Positions 18,152 through 25,983 of a DNA stretch of 64,000 nt are shown piece after piece (positions within the stretch are counted from its first letter, which is position 1; the number at the start of each line of letters is the position of its first letter). The notes beneath the pieces are model-generated. The model was not told where the DNA came from and searched no databases. It saw only the letters and a program-made list of their open reading frames with translations. Both the position numbers and the translations under genes were made by a program. The stretch is from Mycolicibacterium vinylchloridicum (GTDB lineage: Bacteria > Actinomycetota > Actinomycetes > Mycobacteriales > Mycobacteriaceae), in assembly GCF_013404075.1 (NCBI RefSeq), contig NZ_JACBJQ010000016.1, positions 62,001 to 126,000 on the forward strand. The letters are read 5' to 3'.

Positions 18152-18364
18152 ATGTTCGATGAACAGATCGTGTCGCAGACCCCTGCCGAGCTGCTAGCCG
18201 CGATCGCCGAGTTCGACCGACGTGAAAAAGAAGCAGCGGCGCTGCAGTTGGTGCTGCTTGGAGAGTTGGTGCGGCGATGGTTCAACGACATATCGCTTGA
18301 GATTCAAGGCACTGCGCTGCCGGCATACTCGTCGTACGGACCGACGGCTGGACGCGATAGATGA
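18152..18364 (+). pseudogene. N-terminal fragment of a 13E12-family protein
   Basis: A 70-residue reading frame. Its first 45 residues (MFDEQIVSQTPAELLAAIAEFDRREKEAAALQLVLLGELVRRW) look like the N-terminus of DUF222/13E12 proteins, but then the frame runs into unrelated sequence and stops. Its ATGA stop overlaps the start of the complete-looking 13E12 gene. It may be a remnant of a recombined second copy, or a short upstream coupling frame. No domain is complete. (The quoted stretch covers residues 1-45 in parts: MFDEQIVSQ, then EFDRREKEAAALQLV, then GELVRRW.). Confidence 0.45.
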
Positions 18365-19806
18365 GCGATGCAGCGGCGGTCGCGGTGGCCGCGATCGAGA
18401 GCGGTGCCCGCATGGCGGCCCAAGGTGAGGGGCGTCGGCTGGCGGGGATCGCGGACTTGGTGCGATTGCGCTGTTCTGGTGAGGAGCATGCGTGGTGGGC
18501 CTGTGATGACTGGGATGCGACGGCCGCTGAAATCTCGGCCATTCTCGGTGTGACGCACGGTCGGGCATCAGCGCACATGAATCTGGCGTTGTCGCTATGC
18601 GACCGGCTACCTCGAGTGAATGCGTTGTTGATGGCGGGATCGCTGAGTTACCGGGTGTGCGAGGCGATCGTGAGTCGCACCGACCTCATCGGTGACCTGG
18701 AGACATTGGCGTTGGTTGATGCTGCGATCGCCGAGCACGCAGTCTCCTGGGGTCCGATGTCGGCTCTGAAACTGCAGCGCGCCATTGATTTTTGGGTCGA
18801 TCGCTATGACCCGGGTGCGCTGCGACAGGCCCAGTCCCGAGCCCGGGATCGTGAGATCGGCATCGGCAGCCCGGTGGGCGGAGTGGCCGAGATTTGGGGC
18901 CGGTTGCAGGCCGCTGATGCCGCGGTGCTGGACCGAAAGCTCACCCAGATGGCGCATTCGGTGTGTGAGGACGATCCGCGCACGATCGGGCAACGCCGCT
19001 CCGACGCCATGGGAGCCATCGCCGCTGGCTCGGATCATCTGGCATGCCTCTGCGGGAACTCTGAATGCCCCGCCGTCGGCGAGGACGCGCGGGCAGCCAA
19101 TGTAGTCGTCCATGTGGTCGCTGACGCCGATATTCTCGACGCTGCAACGAATCCGGCGATGCACGGAGAGAAGCCCGACCCGCAACCGCAACCCGAGACG
19201 GAGCCAAAGAAGCCTGTCGCCGGTGGGGTGTTGACCGGCCACCGGGGCATCGTGCCGGCACCGTTGCTGGCCGAACTCATTCGCGCGGGCGCGAGGGTGC
19301 GGCCGCTCCGCCGCCCGGGTGCGGAGCCTGAACCGCAGTATCGGCCCTCGACGGCGTTGGATGAGTTCGTCCGGCTGCGCGATATGACGTGCCGGTTCCC
19401 GAACTGCGATATGCCGGCCGAGTATTGCGATGTGGACCATACGATCCCGTGGCCCTGGGGTCCCACCCATGCCTCGAACCTGGCTTGCAAATGTCGAAAG
19501 CACCACCTGCTCAAGACCTTCTGGGCCGGCTGGGGCGATGAACAGCATCCTGACGGCACCATCACCTGGACGTCGCCAACGGGTAGAACCTATCGCACTC
19601 AGCCCGGCAGCCGATTCTTCCTGCCGCAGTGGAATGTCACCACCGCCACCCTGCCCGCACCGGTCGGGCAACCTCCACCGACCATCGGCATCATGATGCC
19701 GACTCGGCGAAAAATCCGGGCCGCCCAACGCGCCTACCGCATCGCGGCAGAACGCAAACTCAACGACGCCCGCGTCGCCGAACGCAACAAACCGCCACCA
19801 TTCTGA
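18361..19806 (+). CDS. 13E12-repeat family protein with DUF222 and HNH domains
   Basis: A 481-residue protein of the mycobacterial 13E12 family. The N-terminal DUF222 domain has HAWWACDDWDATAAEI and THGRASAHMNLAL. The C-terminal HNH nuclease-like domain, near residues 340-395, has paired cysteines (CRFPNCD), DVDHTIPW, ASNLACKCRKHH. These proteins exist in many copies in actinobacteria and serve as recombination or phage-integration spots (REP13E12). The nuclease fold seems intact, but biological activity is unproven for most members. It sits where M. tuberculosis has Rv3784 onward, marking the edge of the variable region. Confidence 0.85.
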   Translation: MSDAAAVAVAAIESGARMAAQGEGRRLAGIADLVRLRCSGEEHAWWACDDWDATAAEISAILGVTHGRASAHMNLALSLCDRLPRVNALLMAGSLSYRVCEAIVSRTDLIGDLETLALVDAAIAEHAVSWGPMSALKLQRAIDFWVDRYDPGALRQAQSRARDREIGIGSPVGGVAEIWGRLQAADAAVLDRKLTQMAHSVCEDDPRTIGQRRSDAMGAIAAGSDHLACLCGNSECPAVGEDARAANVVVHVVADADILDAATNPAMHGEKPDPQPQPETEPKKPVAGGVLTGHRGIVPAPLLAELIRAGARVRPLRRPGAEPEPQYRPSTALDEFVRLRDMTCRFPNCDMPAEYCDVDHTIPWPWGPTHASNLACKCRKHHLLKTFWAGWGDEQHPDGTITWTSPTGRTYRTQPGSRFFLPQWNVTTATLPAPVGQPPPTIGIMMPTRRKIRAAQRAYRIAAERKLNDARVAERNKPPPF

Positions 19807-19910
19807 TATGCGGCGGCGTCTGGAGTTGCCGCGTCGTCCTGCTTCTGCGAGCCTCGAAGGAGCATCGACGACAGCGGCGCCGTCCCGACCGTCCTGAAGA
19901 AGGCACCGCC

Positions 19911-21158
19911 ATGACGTCGACACTGAACGCCCCCACTCATCCACGGTCGGATGCGTTGCTGCAGCGCGCACAACAAGTGATCCCCAATGGGATGTACGGT
20001 CACCAGAACGCGCGCGGATTATGGCCGGGTGCACCACAATTCGTCTCGCGAACGGCGGGGTCGCGGATCTGGGATGCCGACGGGCACGAGTACATCGACC
20101 TGCTCTGCTCGTGGGGACCGATCATTCACGGCTACCAACATCCGCGTATCGAAGAAGCCGTCAGCAGGCAGCGCCTGATCTGCGACACCGCCAACGGCCC
20201 TTCCGAACACTTCGTGGCCCTGGCCGAGAAACTCGTCGACGTGGTCGAGCATGCCGACTGGGCGATGTTCGCCAAGAACGGCTCCGACGTCACGACGCTG
20301 TGCCTGACGATCGCCCGGGCACATACCGGACGGTCGGTGATCCTGGTCGAGGAAGGTACCTATCACGGCGCCCTGCCGTGGTGTAACCCCGACAAGACGG
20401 GGGTGCTCCCGTCGGACCGCGCCGGCCTGGCGTACTACACCTACAACGACCTGGCCGGCGTCGAGAAACTGGTCGCCGAGCACGCTGGCAACGTGGCCGG
20501 CATCATCGTCGCACCGTTCCGACACGACCCGGCCGGCTCGGATCTGGAGATGGTGGATCCTGCGTTCGCGCAAGGCCTGCGACGAATCTGCGACGAACAC
20601 GGCGCTGCCCTCATCCTCGACGAGGTCCGCACCGGATTCCGGATGTCGTTCGGTGGCAGCTGGGAACAGTACGGCGTGCGTCCCGACCTTTCCTCGTGGA
20701 GCAAGGCGATCGGCAACGGCTACCCGATCGCCGCGGTGCTGGGCTCCGAACCATTCCGGGAAGCGGCCGGATCCTTCTTTGTCACCGGCACTTTCTGGTT
20801 CTCGGCGGTGCCGATGGTGGCCGCGCTCACCTCGATCGAGCTACTCGAGGGACTCGAGGGAATCACCCACATGTTCGCGCGTGGCACCCAACTCGTGTCG
20901 GGCCTACGCGAGCAGGCCGCCTCCTACTCGCTCCCGGTGAACATCACCGGGCCGGTCACCATGCCTTACCTGTCGTTCGCCGGCGAGACCGACCATCAGC
21001 TCACGCTGGCCTGGGCAGCCGAGTGCGCTGCCCGCGGGGTCTTCGTGCATCCCAAGCACAACTGGTTCATGTCGACGGCCTTGACTCCCGCCGACATCGA
21101 CACCGTGCTGATCGCCACTGAGGCCGCATTCAGCGAAGTAGCGAGGCAGTACTTCTAG
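19911..21158 (+). CDS. Class III aminotransferase / glutamate-1-semialdehyde aminomutase-like
   Basis: A 415-residue fold-type I PLP enzyme of the HemL-like group. Cofactor residues: NGSDVTTLCLTIARA (phosphate cup), DEVRTGFR (ring Asp), and the Schiff-base Lys in WSKAIGNGYPIAAVLG. It has TGTFWFSAVPM where glutamate-1-semialdehyde mutases have a Thr-rich loop. It is unlikely to be the housekeeping HemL because the context is accessory and no haem genes are near. Probable role: transamination of an amino-sugar or omega-amino compound. The ATG at 19911 follows a weak AAGAAGG site. The stop overlaps the convergent gene by 4 bases. Confidence 0.82.
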   Translation: MTSTLNAPTHPRSDALLQRAQQVIPNGMYGHQNARGLWPGAPQFVSRTAGSRIWDADGHEYIDLLCSWGPIIHGYQHPRIEEAVSRQRLICDTANGPSEHFVALAEKLVDVVEHADWAMFAKNGSDVTTLCLTIARAHTGRSVILVEEGTYHGALPWCNPDKTGVLPSDRAGLAYYTYNDLAGVEKLVAEHAGNVAGIIVAPFRHDPAGSDLEMVDPAFAQGLRRICDEHGAALILDEVRTGFRMSFGGSWEQYGVRPDLSSWSKAIGNGYPIAAVLGSEPFREAAGSFFVTGTFWFSAVPMVAALTSIELLEGLEGITHMFARGTQLVSGLREQAASYSLPVNITGPVTMPYLSFAGETDHQLTLAWAAECAARGVFVHPKHNWFMSTALTPADIDTVLIATEAAFSEVARQYF

Positions 21159-21589
21159 CCGGGGTATGACCCGTGGTCAGGCTCCGGCCCGAAGACAAAT
21201 CGCCTGCCGGACAGTTCATTTGGAGTTATGCGCACAAAGCGCAACTTCTCGGTGGCGACCCACGGCAACAGTTGCGCACGTTCGGCTTCGTGGATGTCAT
21301 CGGACGCCGTCAACACCTGGGCGGTGCCGCGGATGATGACACTCCAACCCCCGACGACGTTATGGTCGTCGACTTCGAAGAGCACCTTGTCGTTCATCAC
21401 CGTACCGAAGAGCTTGGTGCCCTCCGCCGTTCGGAAGAGGACCGTATGAGACTGTGTCACGAAGTTGACCGGGAAGATCTCGGGCTCACCGCCAACGTTC
21501 GTCACCAGCCGGCCCAGCGCGACACTCTTCAACAAATCCCAGCACTCGTTATCACTGAGGACCGTGATCGGCTCCTGTTCGCCTGTCAT
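21155..21589 (-). CDS. Pyridoxamine 5'-phosphate oxidase-like FMN-binding protein
   Basis: A 144-residue split-barrel protein. The order SDNECWDLLKSVALGRLV, EPEIFPVNFVT, TVLFRTAEGTKL and SVIIRGTAQVLT is the pattern of the Pyridox_ox_2/nitroreductase-like small flavin proteins. Several mycobacterial members bind FMN or F420, with no clear assignment for this one. The ATG at 21589 was preferred over a start 7 codons earlier. It is convergent with the aminotransferase gene. Confidence 0.75.
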   Translation of the reverse strand: MTGEQEPITVLSDNECWDLLKSVALGRLVTNVGGEPEIFPVNFVTQSHTVLFRTAEGTKLFGTVMNDKVLFEVDDHNVVGGWSVIIRGTAQVLTASDDIHEAERAQLLPWVATEKLRFVRITPNELSGRRFVFGPEPDHGSYPG

Positions 21590-21654
21590 AGGCAGATCTT
21601 CCCTCGGCAAGAACTCGCGCGCATAGGGTCCAACGGCCCACGAGACGGGGCCGT

Positions 21655-22293
21655 TCAGTCAGTCAGCGTTGCCAGCTCGGCGCGTAGATTGCCCTGAGCG
21701 GGCGCTTCCCACTGGCGGCGGGCGTACGCGGTGCGGAACACTCCTGGCCCACCCAGCAGAGCGACCAACACCTGCACACGCCCGCGGCGGAACACCTCAT
21801 CCGGCACGTGGCCGTACTCGGCGCGGATCGCGGCGGTATTGCGCTCGTAGTGCTCCCTCGACACAGCCAGCGCCGCCAGGTCCGCGTCGGAGAGAACCTC
21901 CCCGTTGTGGTCGCCCGGCGCGGGATCATGCGTGATCGTCATCCGTACCAACCGAGCCACCTCGTCGACCAGTTGCGGCTCGATCTCCAACCGCGACAGG
22001 TCCTGCTCGGCGCGGCGGGCACTGCGTTCCTCGTCGTCGGGAAGGCCGTGATACACCGCGTCGTGATACCAGGCCGCCAGGCGGACGGCGTCCGCGTCGT
22101 CGGCGAATTCGGCCAGCTCCTCGACGTGGTGGAGGATGCCGCGCAGATGCTCGACCGAGTGATAGCGGCGGTGCGGTTCAGACCAGGACGCGACCAGGTC
22201 GCGGCCGACCGCGGCCACCGCCGGGTTGTCGGTGTGCCGGGACATCAACGTCGCCCAGGCGTCAACCAGATCCTGCACATGACCATGGTGCAC
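21655..22293 (-). CDS. Predicted HD-superfamily metal-dependent phosphohydrolase
   Basis: A 212-residue protein with the HD signature. RRYHSVEHLRGIL supplies the first His, AAWYHDAVYHG the HD pair, and THDPAPGDHNGEVLSDADLAAL the final Asp. This group is soluble and probably cleaves a phosphoester, but the substrate is unknown. The start is a GTG at 22293; a second GTG lies five codons in. It is divergent from the GtrA gene across 47 bases, so a shared promoter region is expected. Confidence 0.8.
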   Translation of the reverse strand: MHHGHVQDLVDAWATLMSRHTDNPAVAAVGRDLVASWSEPHRRYHSVEHLRGILHHVEELAEFADDADAVRLAAWYHDAVYHGLPDDEERSARRAEQDLSRLEIEPQLVDEVARLVRMTITHDPAPGDHNGEVLSDADLAALAVSREHYERNTAAIRAEYGHVPDEVFRRGRVQVLVALLGGPGVFRTAYARRQWEAPAQGNLRAELATLTD

Positions 22294-22340
22294 CGCGGTC
22301 TGACAGGTAGGCGAGCCGGGCTGATAAGTAAGCTTCCGGC

Positions 22341-22754
22341 GTGGCCGAATTAGCCCCGTCGAGTCCCCTGAGCCTCAAGACCCAGGTGGTGCGCTTCATC
22401 GTCACCGGCGGGCTGTCGGCGATCGTCGACTTCGGCCTCTATGTGCTGCTCTACAAGGTGGGCGGCGTCCAGGTCGACATCGCCAAGGCCATCAGCTTCG
22501 TCGTCGGCACCATCACCGCCTACCTGATCAACCGACGCTGGACGTTCCAGGCCCCGCCCAGCCGGTCCCGCTTCCTGGCCGTGATGGCGCTCTACGCGCT
22601 GACCTTCGCCGTACAGGTGGGGCTGAACCACTTCAGCCTCCACCTGATGCACTACCGCCCGTGGGCAGTGCCGGTCGCATTCGTCATTGCTCAGGGCACG
22701 GCGACGGTGATCAACTTCATCGTGCAGCGGGTGTGGATCTTTCGGCTGCGCTGA
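22341..22754 (+). CDS. GtrA-like membrane protein (Rv3789 homologue)
   Basis: A 137-residue protein with four hydrophobic helices, starting [20 protein letters not shown] and ending [12 protein letters not shown], the GtrA pattern. Rv3789 was first proposed as a decaprenyl-phosphoryl-arabinose flippase and later described as a membrane anchor that recruits AftA. The GTG start at 22341 follows a weak site. In M. tuberculosis this gene lies next to dprE1; here about 3.2 kb of other genes separate them. Thirteen bases downstream comes an unrelated small gene on the same strand. Confidence 0.88.
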   Translation: MAELAPSSPLSLKTQVVRFIVTGGLSAIVDFGLYVLLYKVGGVQVDIAKAISFVVGTITAYLINRRWTFQAPPSRSRFLAVMALYALTFAVQVGLNHFSLHLMHYRPWAVPVAFVIAQGTATVINFIVQRVWIFRLR

Positions 22755-22767
22755 TGGGGGTGAGGTC

Positions 22768-23199
22768 ATGTACATCGCCGACTGGGAAGACGTGAAGGAA
22801 GGCCTCATCCTCGAGGGCCTGATGGATTTGATCTCCCTCGGTTGGGTGCATGGTGAGTTCTTCGGCCCGGACAGCACCCAAGCTCCGCCACCTGCGCACA
22901 TTCAGAAGATGACCCTACGAATGATCCGGGAGTTGGTCAGCGAGGGTCTCTTCGTACTAGGCATCCCCAACCCCACCAAAGCCGATCCGGCCGGGTTCGA
23001 TGAATGGGATGTGCCGCTCGACGAGGCGATGGCCAAGATCGATAAGACCTATGTCGACAACTACGACGACCGGCACAGTTGGGACTCGATGGTGTGGTTG
23101 ACCCACACCGCAAAGGGCGAAAAGCTAGCGCTGGAAATCTACCGTCAGGACTATCCAGAAGGGCCAACCTGGCCGGGTTGGAAGCCACGATTTAACTGA
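22768..23199 (+). CDS. Small acidic protein, paralogue A of the cassette (immunity or regulator candidate)
   Basis: A 143-residue soluble acidic protein of no family I recognise. It shares a clear pattern with the gene at 25511: EGLMD-IS, H--F, LTLRMIR-LV-EGLFVLG, WDVPLDEAMA-I, DN-DDR--W and a final WL--T-KG--LAL. The block LTLRMIRELVSEGLFVLG followed by the late T-KG looks like a winged-helix layout. The ATG lies 13 bases after the GtrA stop, so it is probably co-transcribed with it. It overlaps the convergent 208-residue gene by 49 bases. Lying beside a secretion-linked gene set, it could be an immunity protein, but this is inference. Confidence 0.7.
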   Translation: MYIADWEDVKEGLILEGLMDLISLGWVHGEFFGPDSTQAPPPAHIQKMTLRMIRELVSEGLFVLGIPNPTKADPAGFDEWDVPLDEAMAKIDKTYVDNYDDRHSWDSMVWLTHTAKGEKLALEIYRQDYPEGPTWPGWKPRFN

Positions 23200-23777
23200 C
23201 TAAATGCGACCGCCACGGAGTGGCTGAGTTCTCTTATATCGGAACGTAGTTGGGCGCGTCGCTGAGTGACCGTGAACACGCTGTGCTCGATCAGCCGACC
23301 ACAGCCAGCTTCCTGCGAACCAGCAACATACGTGCTGAACTGTGCCCACATCCGCAACCCAACAGCAGTGACGTATCCGGTGCTACGCACGGCCCATGCC
23401 TCCGGCTGTTCCGAGACGGTGAGGTTTCGGATCGTGATCCCGGAAGCACCCAAAGCGTTCAACGTGCAGGACGCATTCGCGGTCCCAAGCTCGCGAGGGA
23501 CGATCCCGGTAAAGCCGAACGCAGCCAACGTGTCACAGCCTTGCCAGCCACCACGCGAGCGATGACCAGTGACCAGTACTCGCACCGGTTGAGCCACATT
23601 GACACCGGCAGATGCAATGAGCCAACCCGTCGGAACGGTCAGTGATTCGGCGCTAGCGGAAAGCACGTCGTGGACGGCGAGCGGCCGATAATCGGCCACC
23701 GCGCCGGCGATGATATCGCCGAGAGACATTGCAGCGGTTAGATGTTGGCGTTCATATAGCGACTGTTTCATGATCAT
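23151..23777 (-). CDS. Third gene of the secretion-associated operon, unknown function
   Basis: A 208-residue product without a recognised domain. Two starts are possible: ATG at 23777 (overlapping the previous stop as ATGA) or an in-frame ATG 16 codons later (MSLGDIIAGAV). The body has features of a small beta-rich protein: VPTGWLIASAGVNVAQPVRVLV, then TGYVTAVGLRMWAQF and a late helix (RAQLRSDIRELSHSVAVAF). No convincing signal peptide or lipobox. It is translationally coupled to the WXG-like gene and so probably acts with it, as chaperone, immunity protein or partner. Confidence 0.6.
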   Translation of the reverse strand: MIMKQSLYERQHLTAAMSLGDIIAGAVADYRPLAVHDVLSASAESLTVPTGWLIASAGVNVAQPVRVLVTGHRSRGGWQGCDTLAAFGFTGIVPRELGTANASCTLNALGASGITIRNLTVSEQPEAWAVRSTGYVTAVGLRMWAQFSTYVAGSQEAGCGRLIEHSVFTVTQRRAQLRSDIRELSHSVAVAFSQLNRGFQPGQVGPSG

Positions 23778-25119
23778 CGCGCAATCTGTCCGCTTGGCGT
23801 CACGCCGCCCGCGATCAAGCCGCCAATGATTGCGATCCCTCCGAGTACGATGGCGCCACCGGTTTTGCCCGCTTCGGCGAGGTCATGTCCCAGCTCGGGG
23901 AGCAACGCTGGACCGGGTGAAGCGGGAGCGGGCGCCGGAACGTCCGGAACAGCGACGCCGGGCATGATGGCCGGGGGCTGGACTGGCGTGTAAAAGCCTG
24001 GCGTGGACGGGTTTTGCAGCCAGGGCGGCAAGCCGTTGGGTTCGAATATCCCGGTCGGCGGAAGCCCCACGGGTGCGTGGTTGGTCTGTGTTGGCGGAAG
24101 TGGCAGCGGTGCCGGATGCCCGGTCGGCGGAAGCTCGGGCGGGACTCCAATTGAGGGGAAGTAGGGCTTGTACGGCGTGTGGACCTTCTTGTACTCACCG
24201 TCCGGATACCAGACGTCGATGGTGTCGCCCCACCCTTTGCCGCTTTGGTGCCAGCCGATCTTGGTTCCATCAGGAAGCCTCCGAACGGGACCTTCGAAGG
24301 TGGAACTCCCTTGCGTATCGGTGGCGTTGCGGGTTAGGTATTCCCACAGCTGTCGCATCGATCCCTCGTCCCAGACTTCCTTAACTTCTGGGTTGGTGCC
24401 AACCCCGTTCGGCCCCCGCTTGCCACCGTTCTGTAGCGGGTCAAGAGCCCGTTTGACATCGTCGGCATTGTTGACGGGCGGCATGGGTCCGGGCGGCGGG
24501 TCTGGTGGCGGCGGTTGGGGTGGCGCCTCCTTGATGGTGTGGTAATCGACGGCTTGAATTGTTGGTTTGCCCTCGGCGCCATCACTTTCGGGGAAACGAA
24601 CGGCGTCCACGCCCGCCGCCGCGGTGGTGATCTTGGCGGCAATCTGCTGGTCGGTGGCGATCAACTCTGCCACTCGGGCACGAATGTCGGCTGCCAATGA
24701 CTGCGCCTGCGCTTGCCGGGTGGCCATCATCGCAGCGCTAACCCGCTGACGGTCGGTGACCGAAAAGTCTTCTCCGACAGAGAATCCCGCATTTTCCGCG
24801 GCGCTGACGGCAGCGAGCGCATTCCGCTTGGCGGCTTGAATCTCGGTTGCGCCCTTGCAGGCAATCGCCGAAGCTTGGTGGAGCTGGTCGGCCACACCAA
24901 TGACTATGAGCCGATCGGAATATGCCCGGTGCTGGGCGGCCTCTGCGGCTTCCCCTTCCCACAGCGACCCCCCGGGCAAGACATCTGGGTGCCGACATGA
25001 GTGAACGCGTCCTCCCACACCGTGGCGGTGTTCGTCCATTGGGTGGCCGCCGTCGTCAGGTGCTCGCTGTCCCAGGCCTGCACCTGCGACAAGGTTGGAG
25101 CTGACAGGACGGCGGGCAC
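23774..25119 (-). pseudogene. WXG-like, proline-rich secretion substrate candidate, frameshifted
   Basis: Two frames together encode one protein. The first runs from the GTG at 25119 (APTLSQVQAWDSEHLTTAA, TATVWEDAF, then THVGTQMSCPGG). The second continues GSLWEGEAAEAAQHRAYSDRL down to the stop at 23774. They meet in a run of six C at 24968-24973 (six G on the coding strand); seven would join them into about 448 residues. The N-terminal part is the helical W-x-G-like domain common in mycobacterial type VII secretion clients. Next come a coiled helical region, a Pro-rich linker, a compact domain (DGTKIGWHQSGKGWGDTIDVW), another Pro-rich stretch, and a C-terminal hydrophobic segment (GGAIVLGGIAIIGGLIAGG). 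The longest single frame starts with an unrelated N-terminus (MDEHRH) that is probably spurious. Possible sequencing error, true mutation or programmed shift. Confidence 0.65.
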
Positions 25120-25407
25120 TTACACCTCCGTGGCCAGTCCGCGTAGCTGCGTCGCAGAGTTCGCTTCATGCACCGCGTATTCGGCGCTCGCCGCCGTCAG
25201 CTTCGCAGCCGTCGACTGCATGCGAGCTATCAGGGTCTGGGCCGCCACGCTCACGCCGGCGTACACAACACCGACTGCCGCCGCTGAGGGTTGTCCCGAC
25301 GCACCCGACGGGGGCGGTACCGCTGTCGCTGCGACCTCAGCGGCCCGCGACTGGCAAGCAGCCGCGAGTGCCCGCAAACCAGCGGTGTTAACGTCCAGCA
25401 AACCCAC
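25120..25407 (-). CDS. Small EspC/Esx-like type VII secretion protein
   Basis: A 95-residue helical-hairpin protein: helix 1 (GLRALAAACQSRAAEVAATA), a Pro/Gly turn (PPPSGASGQ), helix 2 (about residues 42-85). Near the C-terminus EYAVHE gives the Y-x-x-x-E type VII secretion motif. It has no W-x-G in the turn, so it is closer to the EspC/DUF2580 group than to classical EsxA/B. The start is a GTG at 25407. Its TAA is directly followed by the GTG of the WXG-like gene, which suggests that the two products are made together and perhaps exported as a pair. Confidence 0.7.
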   Translation of the reverse strand: MGLLDVNTAGLRALAAACQSRAAEVAATAVPPPSGASGQPSAAAVGVVYAGVSVAAQTLIARMQSTAAKLTAASAEYAVHEANSATQLRGLATEV

Positions 25408-25510
25408 ATCGGCAGTCTAGGACCTTTCCGCATTCCGCGTATTCGGGTGACTTGCTCCACTGCTACGGCCGAGTAGTCTCGCGATATTGACCATAGAGCG
25501 GGGCGACTGC

Positions 25511-25921
25511 ATGGACGATTCCGACTACGACGATGTACGGGAGAGGCTCGTCATCGAGGGGCTGATGGACGCTATTTCCGTCGGGGAAATACACTCCGCG
25601 TTCTTGTTCGACAACCATGAGCCCAAGCGATCGGTGTCGGAAGCGCAGCAACTGACGTTGCGCATGATTCGGGACCTGGTCGGCGAGGGCCTGTTCGTCT
25701 TGGGGGTGCCCACCCGCCATGGATCCTTCAACGCCTGGGATGTCCCCTTGGACGAGGCCATGGCCCAGATCGAAGCGGCTTACATCGACAACTTCGACGA
25801 CCGGTGGGGTTGGGTCTGCGCCGCCTGGCTAGACCAGACCGACAAAGGAAAAGAGCTGGCACTGCAGCTGTACTACGCCGACGAACCCGACGACACCGAC
25901 ACCCAGGCCAACCCAGGCTGA
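25511..25921 (+). CDS. Small acidic protein, paralogue B of the cassette
   Basis: A 136-residue acidic protein, clear paralogue of the gene at 22768. Shared blocks are EGLMDAIS-GE-H, LTLRMIRDLVGEGLFVLGVP, WDVPLDEAMAQIEAAYIDNFDDR and DKGKELALQL. The ATG at 25511 was chosen; the frame reaches back to a TTG at 25487. It is divergent from the small secretion gene and lies 62 bases before dprE1. The two paralogues bracket the three-gene operon in the same orientation, so they may come from duplication when the cassette was inserted, or be two immunity variants. Confidence 0.7.
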   Translation: MDDSDYDDVRERLVIEGLMDAISVGEIHSAFLFDNHEPKRSVSEAQQLTLRMIRDLVGEGLFVLGVPTRHGSFNAWDVPLDEAMAQIEAAYIDNFDDRWGWVCAAWLDQTDKGKELALQLYYADEPDDTDTQANPG

Positions 25922-25983
25922 TCTGAGGGCCTGCCCGCATTCAACTGGCCCGACGCCACCGCACGGTAACCTTTGGCACTGAC

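Noticed and set aside
23774..25039. The 421-codon frame as a complete protein starting MDEHRHGVGG
   Set aside because: Its first 24 codons look like frame-shadow sequence, while the overlapping frame from 25119 supplies the expected WXG-like N-terminus; the frameshift explanation fits better.
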